From contig JAJEBV010000049.1 of NCBI GenBank assembly GCA_022822365.1, positions 1 to 64,000 of the forward strand: a DNA stretch of 64,000 nt, in the 5' to 3' direction. Source of the stretch: Thermoanaerobaculia bacterium. Lineage in GTDB: Bacteria; Acidobacteriota; Thermoanaerobaculia; Multivoradales; Multivoraceae. The notes under the pieces are model-generated. The model was given only the letters and a program-made list of their open reading frames with translations, was not told the origin of the DNA and searched no databases. Below, one piece after another: positions 24,289 through 32,968 of this stretch; within the stretch, counting starts at the first letter, position 1; the number at the start of each line of letters is the position of its first letter. The position numbers were made by a program, and so were the translations under genes.

Positions 24289-24496
24289 ACCGAGGAACGT
24301 CAAGCGCGCTCTGGAGAAGGACGGCTGGGAGGAGTGGAGGCGGAAGGGTTCTCACGCCATCATGAAGAAGCCTGGGATGAGATTCCCCGTTCCGGTCCCC
24401 ATGCACGGCAAGGACATGCCGAAGGGAACGCTCAAGGATGTTCTGCGTCGGGCAGAGATCAGCACCCAGAGGTTCCTTGAACTGCTCAAGCGCTAG
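24257..24496 (+). CDS. hicA: HicA-like mRNA interferase toxin
   Basis: The 79-residue protein matches HicA, a small double-stranded RNA-binding-domain fold that cleaves mRNA independently of translation. The pattern of an N-terminal helix (VKRALEKDGW), G31-S-H33 with the catalytic His, a beta strand (AIMKKPG), VPVPMH and a final helix (GTLKDVLRRAEIS) is complete. GTG at 24257 is used as start, since ATG appears only at residue 36. It overlaps hicB by 32 bases, enforcing joint expression. With the HEPN gene it makes a three-gene operon with two different ribonuclease folds. Confidence 0.82.
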   Translation: MPPRPKLPSTRPRNVKRALEKDGWEEWRRKGSHAIMKKPGMRFPVPVPMHGKDMPKGTLKDVLRRAEISTQRFLELLKR

Positions 24497-24693
24497 GTGT
24501 CGGCACATGTTCCCTTGGGCGAGGGACTCCGACGGGGGCGACCGGTATCTGCGCCGCCAAGCGCCGGCCTGCTCTTCACGAAGCCCGGCGGGGCCGGCAG
24601 AGTCACAGTTGGCCTCGACTCCGAAGCTGCAACGCCAGCAATCCTCCAAAGGACCTTGACGCCGTCGCCCAGAACGACGATTCTCTAGGAGCG
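24497..24693. other. 197-base spacer before the type III R-M genes
   Basis: No gene is recognised. TTGACG at 24656-24661 is a near-perfect -35 box, but the sequence 17 bases on (GATTCT) is a weak -10. AGGAG lies directly before the mod ATG at 24694. The spacer probably holds the R-M promoter. Confidence 0.35.
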
Positions 24694-26397
24694 ATGCCGC
24701 GCCTCCACTTCAAGGGCCGCAACCTGGTCGAGAACCACCATCTCACCGTGCCCTTCCACGAGCTGCGCGCCGCTCCGAGCCGCGGGCTGTCAACGACCCC
24801 GAGCCTCTACGACAACCTCGTCGTCCACGGGGACAACCTCGCCGCCCTGAAGGCGCTGCAGCCGACGCTGTACCGGCAGGTCAAGTGCATCTACATCGAC
24901 CCGCCGTACAACACCGGGAAGGAGGGCTGGGCCTACAACGACCGCGTGAACTCGCCCATGATGCGTGACTGGCTCGGCAAGACGGTTGACCGGGACGATC
25001 TGACCCGCCACGACAAGTGGTGCTGCATGATGATGCCTCGCCTCAAGCTCCTGCGCGAGTTGCTTCGGGACGACGGCGTGATCTTCGTGTCCACGGACGA
25101 CAACGAGGTTCATCACCTCCGGACTCTGATGGACGACGTTCTCGGGGAAGAGAACTTCGTCGGCAAGGTCATCTGGCACGGCTCGACCGACAACAACCCG
25201 ACGAACATCGCGACCGAGCACGAGTACATAGTGTGTTACGCGGCCAACAAGGACGAACTGGAAGAAGAGTGGAAGTCGGCGTGCTTCGAACCGAAGGCCG
25301 TACTCCAGCGCATCGGCGCGGAACTCATCGAAGCGCACCCCGACCCCGACCTGCGACAGCGCGCGTACTCGCGCTGGCTGAAAGAGCACCGATCACAGCT
25401 CAAGCCTCTGGACCGCTACAAGTTCATCGACGACTCAGGGGTCTTCACGGGGAGCCAGAGCGTTCACAACCCGGGCCGCGAAGGCTACCGCTATAACGTG
25501 ATCCATCCGGTGACCGGCGAGCCTTGCCGAGAACCCCTGATGGGCTACCGCTTCCCGGAGTCCACCATGACGCGCCTGCTGGAAGAGGATCGCGTGATCT
25601 TCGGAAAAGACGAGTCGAAGATCATCGAACTGAAGGCTCACGTGGACGACTACCAGGCAAAACTGGGGAGCATCATCCAGGGGATCGACTCGCGGCGCGG
25701 CCCGAACGAACTCCGGCGCCTGTTTCCGGAGAACCCTCGCATCTTCAAGAACCCGAAACCATCGACGCTGATCAAGGAGTTACTCTCGTTCGCTACTGAC
25801 GACGACTCCATTGTGCTCGACTCCTTCGCAGGTTCCGCCACGACGGCGCACGCCGTCCTGGATCTGAACAAGCAGGACAGCGGCAACCGCCGTTTCGTGC
25901 TCATCGAGTGCGAGGACTACGCGGACACCCTGACAGCGGAACGGGTCCGCCGCGTCGCGCAAGGCGTGCCGGACGCGAAGGACGAGGGCCTCCGGGAAGG
26001 CACGGGAGGCACGTTCAGCTACTTCGAACTCGGCGGACCGATGCGCGAGGAATCCCTCCTCGACGCCGGAGAACTCCCGACCTACGAAGCGCTGGCCGGT
26101 TACATCTTCTTCACCGCGACGGGTGAAGAGCTGAGACCGAGCGAGATGGACCGCACCCGCTGGTTGATCGGCAGCACGGCCTCCACCGACGTGTTCCTGG
26201 TCTACGAGCCCGACGCGGAGCGTCTGAAGGTGCTGGCGCTCGATCTGGCCTTCGCCAAGGCGCTGCCGCCGCCGAACGGGAGAAAGCGGGTCGTGTTCGC
26301 GCCCACGAAGTACCTCGACGAGTGCTTCCTGAACCAGTACGAAGTCGAGTTCTGCCAGCTTCCCTTCGAGATCTACCGCGTGGTCGCGGATTCCTGA
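24694..26397 (+). CDS. mod: Type III restriction-modification DNA methyltransferase (Mod)
   Basis: The 567-residue protein is a beta-class N6-adenine/N4-cytosine methyltransferase. The catalytic motif D69-P-P-Y72-N-T-G comes first and the AdoMet motif D376-S-F-A-G-S-A lies near the C-terminal half, the order typical of Mod subunits. HKWCCMMMPRL and STDDNE are further conserved blocks. The middle part would read the recognition sequence. In type III systems Mod methylates one strand and is needed for cleavage by Res. The res gene starts 13 bases after its stop. The protein is of usual length with no visible disruption. Confidence 0.9.
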   Translation: MPRLHFKGRNLVENHHLTVPFHELRAAPSRGLSTTPSLYDNLVVHGDNLAALKALQPTLYRQVKCIYIDPPYNTGKEGWAYNDRVNSPMMRDWLGKTVDRDDLTRHDKWCCMMMPRLKLLRELLRDDGVIFVSTDDNEVHHLRTLMDDVLGEENFVGKVIWHGSTDNNPTNIATEHEYIVCYAANKDELEEEWKSACFEPKAVLQRIGAELIEAHPDPDLRQRAYSRWLKEHRSQLKPLDRYKFIDDSGVFTGSQSVHNPGREGYRYNVIHPVTGEPCREPLMGYRFPESTMTRLLEEDRVIFGKDESKIIELKAHVDDYQAKLGSIIQGIDSRRGPNELRRLFPENPRIFKNPKPSTLIKELLSFATDDDSIVLDSFAGSATTAHAVLDLNKQDSGNRRFVLIECEDYADTLTAERVRRVAQGVPDAKDEGLREGTGGTFSYFELGGPMREESLLDAGELPTYEALAGYIFFTATGEELRPSEMDRTRWLIGSTASTDVFLVYEPDAERLKVLALDLAFAKALPPPNGRKRVVFAPTKYLDECFLNQYEVEFCQLPFEIYRVVADS

Positions 26398-26410
26398 GCC
26401 GCGGCGCGCG

Positions 26411-28936
26411 ATGATCCTGAAGGACTACCAGCGCCGCACCCTGGCGGCAACCGGCCAACTCCTCGACCATCTCGCCCACTACCGCGCCGAAGACGCGAAG
26501 GCCCGGGCCCGGAACCCGGAGTGGGGTTTCGACTGGGTCCGGCGAGCATGGGAGAAATCCGTCCCGGCGCGTCCGAAGTACACGGACCGCACGGACGGCG
26601 CGGGCAGGCAGCTGCCCGCCTTCTGCCTGAAGATCCCCACCGGCGGCGGCAAGACGCTGCTGGCCCTCCACGTCATCGACCAGGTCGCCACGAAGTTCCG
26701 GCGAAGCCAGACCGGACTCGTGCTCTGGATCGTTCCGACCACCCAGATCTACCGGCAGACTCTGGCCGCCCTGAAGGACCGCGACCACTACTATCGCCAG
26801 CGCCTCGACCTTGCCTCCGCGGGCCGAACGCTGATTCTGGAGAAGAAGAACGGATTCGGTCCGCGGGATGTGGCCGAGAACCTCTGCATCCTCCTCCTCA
26901 TGCTTCCATCCGCCAACCGCAAGACCAAGGAACAACTCCGCATGTTCCGCGACAGCGGAGGATTCGACCGGTTCTTCCCGGACGACGGGGACCTGAGAGC
27001 CCACGAGGAGCTTCTGCGCGAGGTTCCCAACCTCGACACGTTCGACGAGGCCCATGGGCTGTGGGGACCGCAGATCAAGACCTCGCTCGGCAACACGCTC
27101 CGGCTGCATCGGCCCCTGATCGTCCTCGACGAAGGGCACAAGGCGTACAGCCGCAACGCGCGGGCAACCCTCGAAGGCTTCAACCCCTGCGCGATCGTCG
27201 AACTCTCGGCGACGCCGCCGCGCGAAGCCAACGTGCTGGTCGAGATCCTCGGCCGCGACCTGTTGGCCGAAGAAATGGTCAAGCTCGACCTGCACATCAG
27301 TTGCCGGCCGAACGCCTCCTGGCAGGACACTCTGCTGGCCGCCATCGAACATCGCGAGCGGCTGGAACAAGAGGCTCGGAAGCTGCGCGCCGCGGACGGC
27401 ACCTACATTCGCCCGATCTGCCTGGTTCAGGTCGAACGCACGGGAAGGGACCAACGCGAGTCCGGACTGGTCCACGCGGAAGATGTGCGCGAGTATCTGC
27501 ACCAGCACGGCAGAATCGCGCCCGCCGAAGTCGCGGTCAAGACGAGCCAGACGGACGAGTTGAAGGAAGTCGACGACGTCGGAGGCCTTCTGTCCCGCGA
27601 CTGCCCGATTCGCTACATCATCACCAAGCAGGCGCTGCAGGAGGGCTGGGACTGCTCCTTCGCCTATGTGCTGACAATCCTCACCCGCCCCAGCTCAAAG
27701 ACCGGTTTGACGCAACTGGTCGGCCGCATCCTCCGGCAGCCGTACGCGCACAAGACGCACAACGCCGGACTCGACGAGAGCTACGTGTTCTGTTTCCAGC
27801 GCCGGGGGGCCGACCTGCTCGCCCAGGTTCGCAAGGGCTTCGGCCTGGAGGGCCTGAGCGACCTCGAAGGACGAATCGTCGACGACGGCGGCGAGAGCGG
27901 TCTCGTGCGCAAGCTCACCGTCAAACGGCAGCGCAAGGACTTCCGCGTCGCGGCACGGGATCTCGTGCTGCCGGCCTTCATGATCCGGGACGACGGCGGC
28001 TGGCGGACGGTCCGCTACGAGACGGACCTGCTCTCCCGGGTCGATTGGTCGCGAGCGGACGTCGACAAGCTCTTCGGCCTCCCGCTGGACGACACGCCGC
28101 CCGGCGGGGCCGATTTTCGAGTCGGTCTCGACGCCGAGGAGAGGGACCGGGCCGCGAACGGCCGGAACGGCGGTACGGCCGAGTTGAGCTACGCCCTCGC
28201 CTCGCGCCACCTGCTGGAAGTCGTCCCCAACCCCTGGCACGGGCATGATCTCGCCCGGCGCGTGTTCTCGGAACTCCTGGAACGCCACCCGCCGCCGCGG
28301 GTTCGGACCAACTTCGTCTACGTCCTGGAAGAACTCCGGCGCCATCTGCACGTCGAGCGCGACCGTATGGCGAGAGACGCCTTCCGCCGGATGCTCGACA
28401 GCGGCGAGATGCGGTTCATCGTCGTCGCCGACGAGCTTGGCTTCAACCGCCTCCCGGAAACCATCGAATCGCGCTCGGGCAGGCAGGCGAACCGCGAAGA
28501 CGGCGGCCAGTACCTCCTGAACCTCTTCGACCGCACCGACGAAGACGACCTGAACGGACTGGAGAACAAGGTCGCGACCTACCTCGACCAGCAGGAGCGC
28601 CTGTTCTTCTGGTACCGCAACCGGGCCCGCAAGGACTACTACGTTCAGGGATGGAAACGGGGCCGCATCTACGCCGATTTCGTCCTCACGCTGAGGCCCG
28701 ACGAACCGAACGTCGACGACGCGTTCCACCGTGTGTTCGTGGTTGAGACGAAGGGCCTGCACCTGGAGCACGCAGCCGACACGACCTACAAGCGCTCCGT
28801 CTTCGACCTCTGCAACGAGCACGCGAAACGCGCCGACTGGGCGGACTTCGTCCCGGCAATGCGAGGGAGGTCGACGAGCTTCAAGGTCGTGGACGAGGCG
28901 GAGTGGCGGCAGAGCCTCGCGGCCCTGCTGGCCTGA
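26411..28936 (+). CDS. res: Type III restriction enzyme Res subunit (helicase-nuclease)
   Basis: The 841-residue protein has a superfamily 2 helicase core: Walker A T77-G-G-G-K-T82, Walker B variant D240-E-G-H243, and later QALQEGWDCSFAYVLT and the QLVGRILRQP motif VI. The C-terminus contains a PD-(D/E)XK nuclease with D756 and E779-T-K781. Res subunits translocate from sites marked by Mod and cut unmodified DNA about 25 bases away when two copies meet. All motifs are intact. ATG at 26411 follows mod closely, so the pair is one operon. A PIN-domain gene follows 92 bases later. Confidence 0.9.
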   Translation: MILKDYQRRTLAATGQLLDHLAHYRAEDAKARARNPEWGFDWVRRAWEKSVPARPKYTDRTDGAGRQLPAFCLKIPTGGGKTLLALHVIDQVATKFRRSQTGLVLWIVPTTQIYRQTLAALKDRDHYYRQRLDLASAGRTLILEKKNGFGPRDVAENLCILLLMLPSANRKTKEQLRMFRDSGGFDRFFPDDGDLRAHEELLREVPNLDTFDEAHGLWGPQIKTSLGNTLRLHRPLIVLDEGHKAYSRNARATLEGFNPCAIVELSATPPREANVLVEILGRDLLAEEMVKLDLHISCRPNASWQDTLLAAIEHRERLEQEARKLRAADGTYIRPICLVQVERTGRDQRESGLVHAEDVREYLHQHGRIAPAEVAVKTSQTDELKEVDDVGGLLSRDCPIRYIITKQALQEGWDCSFAYVLTILTRPSSKTGLTQLVGRILRQPYAHKTHNAGLDESYVFCFQRRGADLLAQVRKGFGLEGLSDLEGRIVDDGGESGLVRKLTVKRQRKDFRVAARDLVLPAFMIRDDGGWRTVRYETDLLSRVDWSRADVDKLFGLPLDDTPPGGADFRVGLDAEERDRAANGRNGGTAELSYALASRHLLEVVPNPWHGHDLARRVFSELLERHPPPRVRTNFVYVLEELRRHLHVERDRMARDAFRRMLDSGEMRFIVVADELGFNRLPETIESRSGRQANREDGGQYLLNLFDRTDEDDLNGLENKVATYLDQQERLFFWYRNRARKDYYVQGWKRGRIYADFVLTLRPDEPNVDDAFHRVFVVETKGLHLEHAADTTYKRSVFDLCNEHAKRADWADFVPAMRGRSTSFKVVDEAEWRQSLAALLA

Positions 28937-29028
28937 GCGGAGGTTGCCGGCCCCATCCCACAACGGCATCAGGTTTTCTCGGGTCGGCTACGCGAGGCCC
29001 CGGGGGAGCCGAAGCCACTGCCCCGATC

Positions 29029-29589
29029 ATGAACGTCACCTTTGACACCAACTGCATCATCGCTCTGGAGAAGGGCGAGCCCACGGCCTCCGCCCTGCGA
29101 GGCATCGTCCGGCACGCGGCCGACCAGGGATTGGACCTTCGTGTCGTAGCCATCAGCGCATCGGAAAGGCGCGCCACGTTGGATACATTCAAGCGGAAGC
29201 TGTCCAAAGCTGGCCTTGACCTGGAATCCGTCGACATTCTGCCCGCGCCAGCCATCTGGAACGAGGTCTACTGGGGTTGCGCCCTGTGGATGGACAAGGA
29301 GAGGTCAGCGGAGTTGAAGCAAGTCCACGGAATTCTCTTCCCGAACCATCCCTTCAAGGCCTCCGGCGCGAATGGTGACCGACACGAGAAGTGGCGCAAC
29401 CGCATGGTTGACACCTGCGCTCTGTGGACCCATCTGCACCACGGCGGTGGGTTCTTCGTCACGTCGGACAGCAACTTCCGCAAGAAGCAAGCAGATCTGC
29501 AAGAGCAGCTGGGGGGCGACGTGAACATTCTGACCCCGCAAGAAGCCTCGGCTCGATGGGGACACCACCGCACGGGTAGCGGCGGATGA
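29029..29589 (+). CDS. PIN-like domain protein
   Basis: From the ATG at 29029 the protein has 186 residues. It shows the acidic set of a PIN ribonuclease: D6 in TFDTN, E46 in SASE, D128 in VDTCALW and D147 in FVTSDSNF. PIN domains bind Mg/Mn ions and cut RNA, in VapC toxins and other contexts. It is longer than VapC, and no small antitoxin gene is adjacent, so it may be an accessory to the type III R-M genes or an orphan. The frame is open upstream into res, but the ATG starts exactly at the first PIN strand. Confidence 0.68.
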   Translation: MNVTFDTNCIIALEKGEPTASALRGIVRHAADQGLDLRVVAISASERRATLDTFKRKLSKAGLDLESVDILPAPAIWNEVYWGCALWMDKERSAELKQVHGILFPNHPFKASGANGDRHEKWRNRMVDTCALWTHLHHGGGFFVTSDSNFRKKQADLQEQLGGDVNILTPQEASARWGHHRTGSGG

Positions 29590-29593
29590 TGGT

Positions 29594-29608
29594 CGCCGCT
29601 TCGCGGCG
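29594..29608. terminator. Hairpin CGCCGC-TTC-GCGGCG between convergent genes
   Basis: Perfect 6-base arms (29594-29599 and 29603-29608) with a TTC loop lie four bases after the PIN gene. A second perfect stem, GCCGAC/GTCGGC (29623-29628 and 29635-29640), follows. There is no T-run. A near-identical stem occurs at 56710-56724, also between convergent genes. Confidence 0.35.
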
Positions 29609-29696
29609 CAGAATCCCCAGAGGCCGACGGTGACGTCGGCGCACCCAGTGACGGAAGTGGAGGCTGGGCGGCGCCGACGCGCCGACATCGGCCACC

Positions 29697-30644
29697 TCAC
29701 ACCCGCCTGTAGGCGAGATCCCCCTCCATGTACGTCAGATAGAAGCGGGCTGGCTCGACCGTGCCGTTCGGGCTGCGGAACCACAGCGGACGCCGGTAAA
29801 AGACGTCGCCTCCCAGCGACTCGGCCGCGCGCAGCAGGCTCTCCTCGGTGGTCAGTACGGTCGCTTCGGCGCAGCCCTCACGGTGAAGCCGGTCGAGGAT
29901 CGCCGCCAGAACCGGCCCGGCGCCCTCGGCGAGACAGGGCATGTGAACGACCCGGCCGGTGGGCGGGTCGTTCGCCCGGTTGACGTAGAGGAGGACCGGG
30001 CCCAGCGCCTCGCCCGACCGTTCCAGGGTGAACAGCAGGGCGTCGTGCTCCGGACAGGCAGCCAGCCACGAGAGGTGGTCCGGCTCCGCGAGGTTGACCA
30101 GCGTGTCGTCGGGAGCAGCCGGGCCGGCCACAGCCGGGTCGTACTCACGCAGCGACACTCCGGCGCTTTCCGCCGTAGTCGACGCCGCCACCGCGCTCAG
30201 ACGCACTTCCAGCGCCTCGCCGACCTCGCGAAAGCCGCGCATCACCAGGATGGCCTTCGTGGCGGCGGTGCCGCCGAGGACGACCTCGAAATCCGTGTCG
30301 GGCGTGCGGCCGGCAAGGGGGACGCCGGCCCTGCCCCTCGCAGCGTGCTCAACCATCCACAACATCCGGTGAGCACCCGTCACCGTTCCGCCATGGACCC
30401 GGTAGCGGCAGTGCAGCGAAGCCACGTGGCCGACGATCCGACCATGCCGTTCGGCGACGGAAGACTCGACCTCCGGCCCCGGACCGGGATGGAAGAGAAG
30501 CCAGCGGAGGACCTCCGGCTCGCGCCGGACGCCGTAGACGACCTCGGTCAGTTCGGAGAGACGAGGGAGTTCGCTCTCGGTGCTCGGGCGCAGCAGGACG
30601 TCCCGAACCGTACGCACCTGGCTTGGCCGTTCACCACGATCCAT
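29697..30644 (-). CDS. GNAT-fold acetyltransferase-like protein
   Basis: The 315-residue protein begins with a GNAT-type region (LRPSTESELPRLSEL, then ERHGRIVGHVASLH as beta strands) followed by a second, diverged half rich in strands. This resembles two-lobed GNAT proteins that act on large substrates, such as polysaccharide or lipid modification acyltransferases. The canonical acetyl-CoA loop is not clear. ATG at 30644 is supported by GGAGGT eight bases upstream. It is the last gene of a minus-strand run but separated from the protease gene by a few dozen bases. The substrate is unknown. Confidence 0.6.
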   Translation of the reverse strand: MDRGERPSQVRTVRDVLLRPSTESELPRLSELTEVVYGVRREPEVLRWLLFHPGPGPEVESSVAERHGRIVGHVASLHCRYRVHGGTVTGAHRMLWMVEHAARGRAGVPLAGRTPDTDFEVVLGGTAATKAILVMRGFREVGEALEVRLSAVAASTTAESAGVSLREYDPAVAGPAAPDDTLVNLAEPDHLSWLAACPEHDALLFTLERSGEALGPVLLYVNRANDPPTGRVVHMPCLAEGAGPVLAAILDRLHREGCAEATVLTTEESLLRAAESLGGDVFYRRPLWFRSPNGTVEPARFYLTYMEGDLAYRRV

Positions 30645-30676
30645 TGCCCCAACCTCCAAGTGCCGGTCCGAAGGCC

Positions 30677-32968
30677 TTAGCACGGTGGCAGGCTGTCATC
30701 CACGGTCGGGTCGCTCGGGTCGCTGCAGCCGTCGGTCCGGCCATCGCCGTCGTCGTCGCCATCATCGTTGTCGCCGGCGCCGCGCAGCCGGTCCAAAGCA
30801 TCCGAACCGCCGGCGGAAGTCAGCGAGACGACGTTCGACCACGATCCGTACCCGCTCGCGTTGCGGCCACGGACGCGATACTGCCGATGCATGCCCGGCG
30901 GCGTGGTGACTCGCCATGACCGGACTGACGGGCCGAAGCTGCTCGAAGGACTCGGACGTCCGGCGGACGTGAACCGCCACCCGTGCCGGGAAGAGTTCCG
31001 CGTCTGCATCTGGTAGCCCGTGATCGGGATGGTGGATGGCGCCGCGGTCCACGAGAGACGGTGCGTCTGCCTCGCGACCGACGCGGTGAGCGTCGGCGCT
31101 CCCGGCTTTGCCGCCGGCGGCGGCGGTACCGGGTCGGGGTCGGGGTCCGGATCGGGAGGCGGCGGTGGAAGCGGGGTTTCGGACCGCAACTCCACATGCG
31201 CCGACCACTCGCCGTCGCCGGCCGAGTTCGTGGCCCTCACGCGGTAGTGCCGCAGCAGCCCCGCCGGCGTCGTCACGCTCCACGACCGGACTGTCGGCGC
31301 GAAGTTCGACGATCCGGACGGCGAACCGGCCGTGGCCCATCTCCACGGGTGGGACGCCGAGTTGCGCACCGCCATCTGGTAGCGCGTGATCGCGCCGCCG
31401 TTCGTCGCGGGCTCGGTCCACGTAACCGTCTGGGTCTGCCGAACGACCGAACCCCTGACGGTCGGAGCGCCCGGCGGATCTACGGTCGGGGTCGGTGGCG
31501 GATCGGGTTCGGGCATCGGTTCCGGCTCGTCGTCGTCATCGTCCTCGCCCTCGTCCGTGTCGCCGTCATCTTCCTCGCTGTCGCCGGTGTCGCCATCGTC
31601 TTCCTCGCCGTCACCGCCGCCGGTGTCTTCGTCCTCCTCCTCGCCTTCGTTCTCATCGTCATCGCTACCGGTATCGTCGTTGCCGTCTTCCTCGTCTTCG
31701 TCCCCGTCGGCGTCGCTGTCGTGCGACGGCGGCGTCTCGCCGGTCCGATACACGGCGAGCTTGAACAGGCCGCTCGCCCCGTTGTGCGGATACACGGTCA
31801 ACGAGTGGGTCGCGGGCCCGAGCGCTTCGGACCAGGTGTCGTCGAGAGTTCCGCGGTTGTTCGAACACTCGCTCTTGGCTCCGACGCGGCAGTCGAAGTC
31901 CGCGGTCATCCCGGAGATCAGCACCGAGACATTGGCGGTCTCCGCCAGCGTGAACCTGAACGTGCTCGACGAAGACGTCGTCACCTGGCTCGTGAACGGC
32001 AGGATCCTTGCGATCGGCGAGGGAAGAGGATCCGCGACATACGACAGGGTCAGCGTGTAGTCGCCCCTTCCGCCGTAGAACGGGTACACCGAGAGCGTGT
32101 GGATCCCCGCCGGCAGGCTCTTCTCCAGCGAGTCGTCGCGGGCGCCGCCCCGGTTCGTGCAACTCCAGGTCGACGTCGAATCGCTCACGGTATCCGGACT
32201 GTCGCTGCTCGGAAGGGGGGCCGACTCGTAGAGCTTGCAGTCGAAGTCCCGCTTCATCCCCGTCAGCTTGACGCCGAGCTTCCCGGCGTGCTCCAGGCGG
32301 ATCCGGTAGCTCCGCGAAGGCGCGGACGCGGCCGTGATGACGACCGGGTCCTTCCCGTCGCCGCCTACGCGAAGATACGCCGCCGGCACGCATTCGAGTT
32401 CCCCGTCGCCATCCGTGTCCTCGAATCGGCCCCAGCAGACGTCCCACGTGACGTCACCGCATCGCGGGTCACCCGGGAACAGCGTGCAATCCGGCGAGCA
32501 ATCCCGGTGGAACGGGTTCAGGTCGCAGTAGCCCGGGCAGCCCGGCGCGGGGAAAGCGCATGCGCCGGTTTCGTCATCGTCGTCGCGTCCGGTCCGGCAG
32601 CCGCCTGCATCGGTCCCAGAACACTCGATGTCGGGGTTGCCGCCGCCGTCGTCGTCGTCATCGTCGTCGTCTTCGGTGCAGTCTTCATGGTCGGGCGTCT
32701 CGGCGCAGTCGACCGGGTGGTCGTCGCGCAGGAACTCGTGAGCGAACTTGCAGTCGACCTCCTCGGACAACTCCCGGACGTCCAGCGAGACGTCCGTCAT
32801 CATTGCCTTGGTCGCCCGGCACGCTTGGGCGTTTGCGTAGTCGGGATGTTCGGGTCCGACTTCGGTGATGTGATGCAGGCCGATGGTGTGGCCCATCTCG
32901 TGCATCAAGCTCTTGTGCAGGTACTCGCCATTCTCGCCGCAGATGTTTGTCGGCGCATCCTGGTACAC
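30677..32968 (-). CDS. Secreted zinc metalloprotease, catalytic and C-terminal part (out of frame with its N-terminus)
   Basis: The 763-residue open frame begins just upstream of the zinc site H23-E-M-G-H27-T-I-G-L-H-H33, a metzincin HExxHxxGxxH motif. A Cys-rich segment with an Asp run and two regions like bacterial pre-peptidase C-terminal domains follow. Then come a strongly acidic linker (about 31490-31740), two fibronectin type III-like domains and a calcium-type Asp-rich end. This is a secreted protease with binding and stalk domains. The GTG at 32968 is only the first start in this frame. The coding sense continues upstream to about 33020, where the frame changes and joins the signal-peptide part. 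Confidence 0.72.
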   Translation of the reverse strand: MYQDAPTNICGENGEYLHKSLMHEMGHTIGLHHITEVGPEHPDYANAQACRATKAMMTDVSLDVRELSEEVDCKFAHEFLRDDHPVDCAETPDHEDCTEDDDDDDDDGGGNPDIECSGTDAGGCRTGRDDDDETGACAFPAPGCPGYCDLNPFHRDCSPDCTLFPGDPRCGDVTWDVCWGRFEDTDGDGELECVPAAYLRVGGDGKDPVVITAASAPSRSYRIRLEHAGKLGVKLTGMKRDFDCKLYESAPLPSSDSPDTVSDSTSTWSCTNRGGARDDSLEKSLPAGIHTLSVYPFYGGRGDYTLTLSYVADPLPSPIARILPFTSQVTTSSSSTFRFTLAETANVSVLISGMTADFDCRVGAKSECSNNRGTLDDTWSEALGPATHSLTVYPHNGASGLFKLAVYRTGETPPSHDSDADGDEDEEDGNDDTGSDDDENEGEEEDEDTGGGDGEEDDGDTGDSEEDDGDTDEGEDDDDDEPEPMPEPDPPPTPTVDPPGAPTVRGSVVRQTQTVTWTEPATNGGAITRYQMAVRNSASHPWRWATAGSPSGSSNFAPTVRSWSVTTPAGLLRHYRVRATNSAGDGEWSAHVELRSETPLPPPPPDPDPDPDPVPPPPAAKPGAPTLTASVARQTHRLSWTAAPSTIPITGYQMQTRNSSRHGWRFTSAGRPSPSSSFGPSVRSWRVTTPPGMHRQYRVRGRNASGYGSWSNVVSLTSAGGSDALDRLRGAGDNDDGDDDGDGRTDGCSDPSDPTVDDSLPPC
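31512..31735. repeat. Low-complexity trinucleotide tract encoding Asp/Glu-rich linker
   Basis: Read on the minus strand, this tract is dominated by GAC, GAG and GAA codons and encodes a highly acidic linker before the fibronectin type III-like domains. A shorter Asp run is encoded at about 32638-32690. Both are in-frame low-complexity protein linkers, not spaced repeats. Confidence 0.75.

Noticed and set aside
31512..31735. Repeated trinucleotide pattern considered as a CRISPR or tandem-repeat array
   Set aside because: There are no constant-length repeats and spacers. It is in-frame Asp/Glu codon low complexity.
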